From positions 1 to 8,025 of the forward strand of contig DASWUZ010000141.1 in the NCBI GenBank assembly GCA_036401395.1: 8,025 nucleotides of DNA. The letters run 5' to 3'. A program made the position numbers and the translations under genes. Position 1 is the stretch's first letter. Each line of letters opens with the position of its first letter. Below the pieces are notes generated by a model. That model was not told the origin of the DNA. It ran no database searches and was given only the letters and a program-made list of their open reading frames with translations. Source of the stretch: DASWUZ01 sp036401395 (GTDB taxonomy: Bacteria > Acidobacteriota > Terriglobia > Terriglobales > Acidobacteriaceae). This document shows, piece by piece, positions 6,604-8,025 of the stretch.

Positions 6604-7598
6604 TGGCAGTCACATCAGGTCTCGGCAACAAACCGCGCATCGCAGCAACTACCAGCAACACTGGATTGTTGCGCGAGTACGGGGCATTCCTGCGGGTTGA
6701 AAAAGGCCTGCGCCCCCTGACTTGCGAGGCTTATAAAAGCGACCTGAACATGTTTGCCGAATACCTCGAACGCGACGGCGGCGGAGCGACGCTGCTGACC
6801 GCGCGCCATGCCCACGTCGCCGGATTTCTAGCGCACCTACAGGCCCACGGCGTAGTCTCCCGCTCCTCCGCGCGCAAGCTTTCCTGCCTGCGCGGGTTCT
6901 ACCGATGGGCACTGATCGACAAGCGCATCCTGCACGACCCCACCATTAATCTCGAATCCCCTTCGACCTGGAAGGTCCTACCCAAATCGTTGGCGGAGTC
7001 CGAAATCAACTCCATGATGGACCGGGCCGCGCTGGCCGCTGACCATCCTCAAGCCGATGCAGTGGCGCTGCGCGACCGCGCCATCCTCGAACTTTTATAC
7101 GCAGGCGGGCTGCGCGTCTCAGAGCTGACCGGCCTCGCCGTCGCCGACCTCTCGCTCGACGCAGGTCGCGCCCTCGTGCGCGGCAAAGGCGATAAAGAAC
7201 GCCTCGTACCGCTGGGTACTCCCGCTATCCGGGCCGTCGAAGAATACCTGCTTCGCGGGCGACCTGGCCTCCTGCGAGGCACTCCCGCAAAGGGGCTCCG
7301 GGCGATTGGCGCGAAGGAGCTTTTTCTTTCGGTCCGGGGCCGCCCCCTGACCCGCCAGTGGATTTGGCAGCTAGTGAAGGCGAGCGAAGTCACCGCCAGC
7401 CCCCATCGGCTGCGCCATAGCTGCGCGACCCACATGGTCGAACACGGCGCCGACCTCCGCACCGTACAAACCCTGCTTGGCCACGCCGACATCGCGACGA
7501 CGCAAGTTTACACCCACCTCGCGCTCGGCCGCCTCAAGGCGGTCCATCGGGCACATCATCCACGCGCGCGCACGCCCTCCGCACAGGAGAGGGAATGA
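6603..7598 (+). CDS. xerD: site-specific tyrosine recombinase, XerD-like
   Basis: The 331-residue recombinase has an N-terminal SAM-like DNA-binding domain (about 22-110) and a C-terminal catalytic domain (about 125-315). The full catalytic set is visible: R171 (AGGLRVSE), K195 (GKGDKERLVPLG), H268 and R271 (SPHRLRHS), H294 (LLGHADIATT) and nucleophile Y303 (QVYTHL). Spacings R-K 24, R-H 23 and H-Y 9 equal those I recall for E. coli XerD. The LKAVHRAHHPRA ending is also XerC/XerD-like. Xer proteins act in pairs at dif near the replication terminus to resolve chromosome dimers. The adjacent second Xer gene supports that housekeeping role over a phage integrase. The GTG start has no ribosome site, and codons 2-21 use fewer G/C third positions than the rest. 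The conserved domain starts at codon 22, so the true start could be TTG there. XerC instead of XerD cannot be excluded. Confidence 0.85.
   Translation: MAVTSGLGNKPRIAATTSNTGLLREYGAFLRVEKGLRPLTCEAYKSDLNMFAEYLERDGGGATLLTARHAHVAGFLAHLQAHGVVSRSSARKLSCLRGFYRWALIDKRILHDPTINLESPSTWKVLPKSLAESEINSMMDRAALAADHPQADAVALRDRAILELLYAGGLRVSELTGLAVADLSLDAGRALVRGKGDKERLVPLGTPAIRAVEEYLLRGRPGLLRGTPAKGLRAIGAKELFLSVRGRPLTRQWIWQLVKASEVTASPHRLRHSCATHMVEHGADLRTVQTLLGHADIATTQVYTHLALGRLKAVHRAHHPRARTPSAQERE
7585..7598 (+). promoter_or_regulatory. ribosome site and ATGA overlap coupling the two Xer genes
   Basis: AGGAG (7585-7589) within a purine-rich run lies 5 nt before ATG 7595-7597. This ATG overlaps the xerD stop TGA (7596-7598) as ATGA. 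It is the best ribosome-site match among the candidate starts of the downstream gene and suggests stop-start translational coupling. The purines also encode the last xerD residues, so the match is not independent proof. Confidence 0.55.
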
Positions 7599-8025
7599 AG
7601 CAGACGATACACGCAAGCGTGCGTCCCTCAAGGGGTGACCGTGGGGTCGCCGACGTCCGCTCGCAGAAGAAGCAAAAAACCGGGAACCCCTCTCATCGCG
7701 CACCTGCGATGAGTGAGATCGACGAACTCCACCGGTCGATGAGTGGCGCGGACCAAACCTCAAGGGAGCGAAAGGTTGCTCTCCCCGTTCGTGGCGAATC
7801 ATCCGCAGAGCTGGTGACCCTGGTCGATCAATTCCTGAGCATGTTGGCCCACGAACGGGCCTCGTCCCCCCACACTCTGCGCGCCTACGACCGCGAACTC
7901 CGCGACTTCGCCGCCTTCCTCATCAAGCACTACGGCGACCACCTGAAGATGCGCGACGTCGAACATCAAACCATCCGCGCCTACCTTGCCAACCTCTACA
8001 CGCGTGGTCTGTCAAAGGCTTCCGT
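7595..8025 (+). CDS. xerC: second tyrosine recombinase, XerC-like, N-terminal part (3' end outside window)
   Basis: The frame runs open for 143 codons to the window edge. From about residue 71 it reads as the SAM-like core-binding domain of a Xer recombinase: AELVTLVDQFLSMLAHERA, SPHTLRAYDRELRDFAAFL, TIRAYLANLYTRGLSKAS. That is the same order as residues 22-90 of the upstream gene (LLREYGAFLRVEKGLRPLT, AYKSDLNMFAEYL). The catalytic domain lies beyond the window, so activity cannot be checked; XerC is inferred as partner of the preceding XerD-like protein. ATG 7595 is chosen for its ribosome site and ATGA overlap. It leaves a basic, low-complexity extension of about 70 residues. The first 38 codons have G/C in about two-thirds of third positions, against about 45 of 50 codons from residue 73 on, and they include ATA and AGG. 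Starts at ATG 7709 or 7739 are therefore possible, though neither has a ribosome site. Confidence 0.8.
   Translation, partial: MKQTIHASVRPSRGDRGVADVRSQKKQKTGNPSHRAPAMSEIDELHRSMSGADQTSRERKVALPVRGESSAELVTLVDQFLSMLAHERASSPHTLRAYDRELRDFAAFLIKHYGDHLKMRDVEHQTIRAYLANLYTRGLSKAS
7610..7713. other. three hairpins at the 5' end of the second Xer gene
   Basis: Within 104 nt there are CACGC/GCGTG (7610-7614/7617-7621), GGTGACC/GGTCGCC (7634-7640/7645-7651, one G-T pair, 4-nt loop) and a perfect 8-bp CTCATCGC/GCGATGAG (7692-7699/7706-7713, 6-nt loop). The first has only a 2-nt loop and is better seen as a palindrome. The last covers the alternative ATG at 7709. They may form an mRNA leader structure or be incidental to a coding extension. 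Confidence 0.4.
7784..7859. repeat. 11-bp perfect inverted repeat inside the second Xer gene
   Basis: CCCGTTCGTGG (7784-7794) recurs inverted as CCACGAACGGG (7849-7859), 54 bp apart. Both lie in the coding region just before and within the first helices of the SAM-like domain. It might be a long-range stem or a protein site; chance is also possible. Confidence 0.45.

Noticed and set aside
6599..6700. ATG frame of 33 codons overlapping the xerD start (MSGSHIRSRQQ)
   Set aside because: It is short, has no ribosome site, and is in the wrong frame for the recombinase. It was considered as a frameshifted true start, but the xerD frame is intact without it.
6599..7747. ATGAGTG repeated at 6599, 7709 and 7739 near both Xer gene starts
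   Set aside because: Seven to nine bases is too short to call duplication, the first copy is in a different frame, and the surroundings do not match.
6395..8025. dif or phage attachment site near the Xer genes
   Set aside because: No 28-bp arm-spacer-arm palindrome resembling dif and no direct attachment repeats were found by eye in the window.
1..8025. CRISPR array, toxin-antitoxin, defence island or transposase
   Set aside because: No regularly spaced direct repeats and no such protein motifs in any plausible frame.

Overview
The window looks like chromosomal DNA from a high-GC Gram-negative bacterium. The best guess is an Acidobacteriota (Terriglobia-like) genome. This rests on the very long exported Asp-box protein, the LolA-like secreted protein, the strong G/C preference at third codon positions and the directly abutting xerD-xerC pair. 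It is inference from memory of such genomes, not a database result. I see no prophage, CRISPR array, tRNA, rRNA, transposase or defence locus.

Layout, left to right. Positions 1-354 (+) are the C-terminal end of an Nramp-type divalent metal transporter. Positions 355-630 hold no gene but are unusually rich in perfect short hairpins. Positions 631-1461 (+) encode a secreted LolA/LolB-fold-like protein. Positions 1462-1780 hold a 233-bp element bounded by imperfect 50-bp inverted repeats, with no transposase inside. Positions 1781-4969 (+) encode a 1062-residue exported protein with eleven Asp-box (BNR) motifs, a FlgD-like beta module and a helical C-terminus. Two genes then run leftward: a MutT-type Nudix hydrolase (5060-5536) and a HAD-IB, phosphoserine-phosphatase-like hydrolase (5666-6394). 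From a 208-bp divergent spacer, two tyrosine recombinases run rightward: a complete XerD-like gene (6603-7598) and the start of a second Xer gene (7595 to the window end). The second has no stop inside the window and overlaps the first by ATGA.

Functionally the window mixes cell-envelope genes (metal uptake, a periplasmic or outer-membrane-related LolA-like protein, the Asp-box protein), small-molecule phosphohydrolases (Nudix, HAD) and a chromosome-maintenance pair (Xer). Only the two Xer genes are clearly one transcription unit. The left-hand genes are separated by long structured gaps and are probably transcribed separately. Three complete genes in the right half begin with GTG or TTG in the only well-fitting frame, so their exact starts are the weakest part of the annotation.

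No clearly new multi-gene system is visible. The most worthwhile leads are the hairpin cluster at 360-535, the inverted-repeat element at 1472-1704, the possible leaderless start of xerD, and the hairpin-rich, weakly coding stretch at the 5' end of the second Xer gene.
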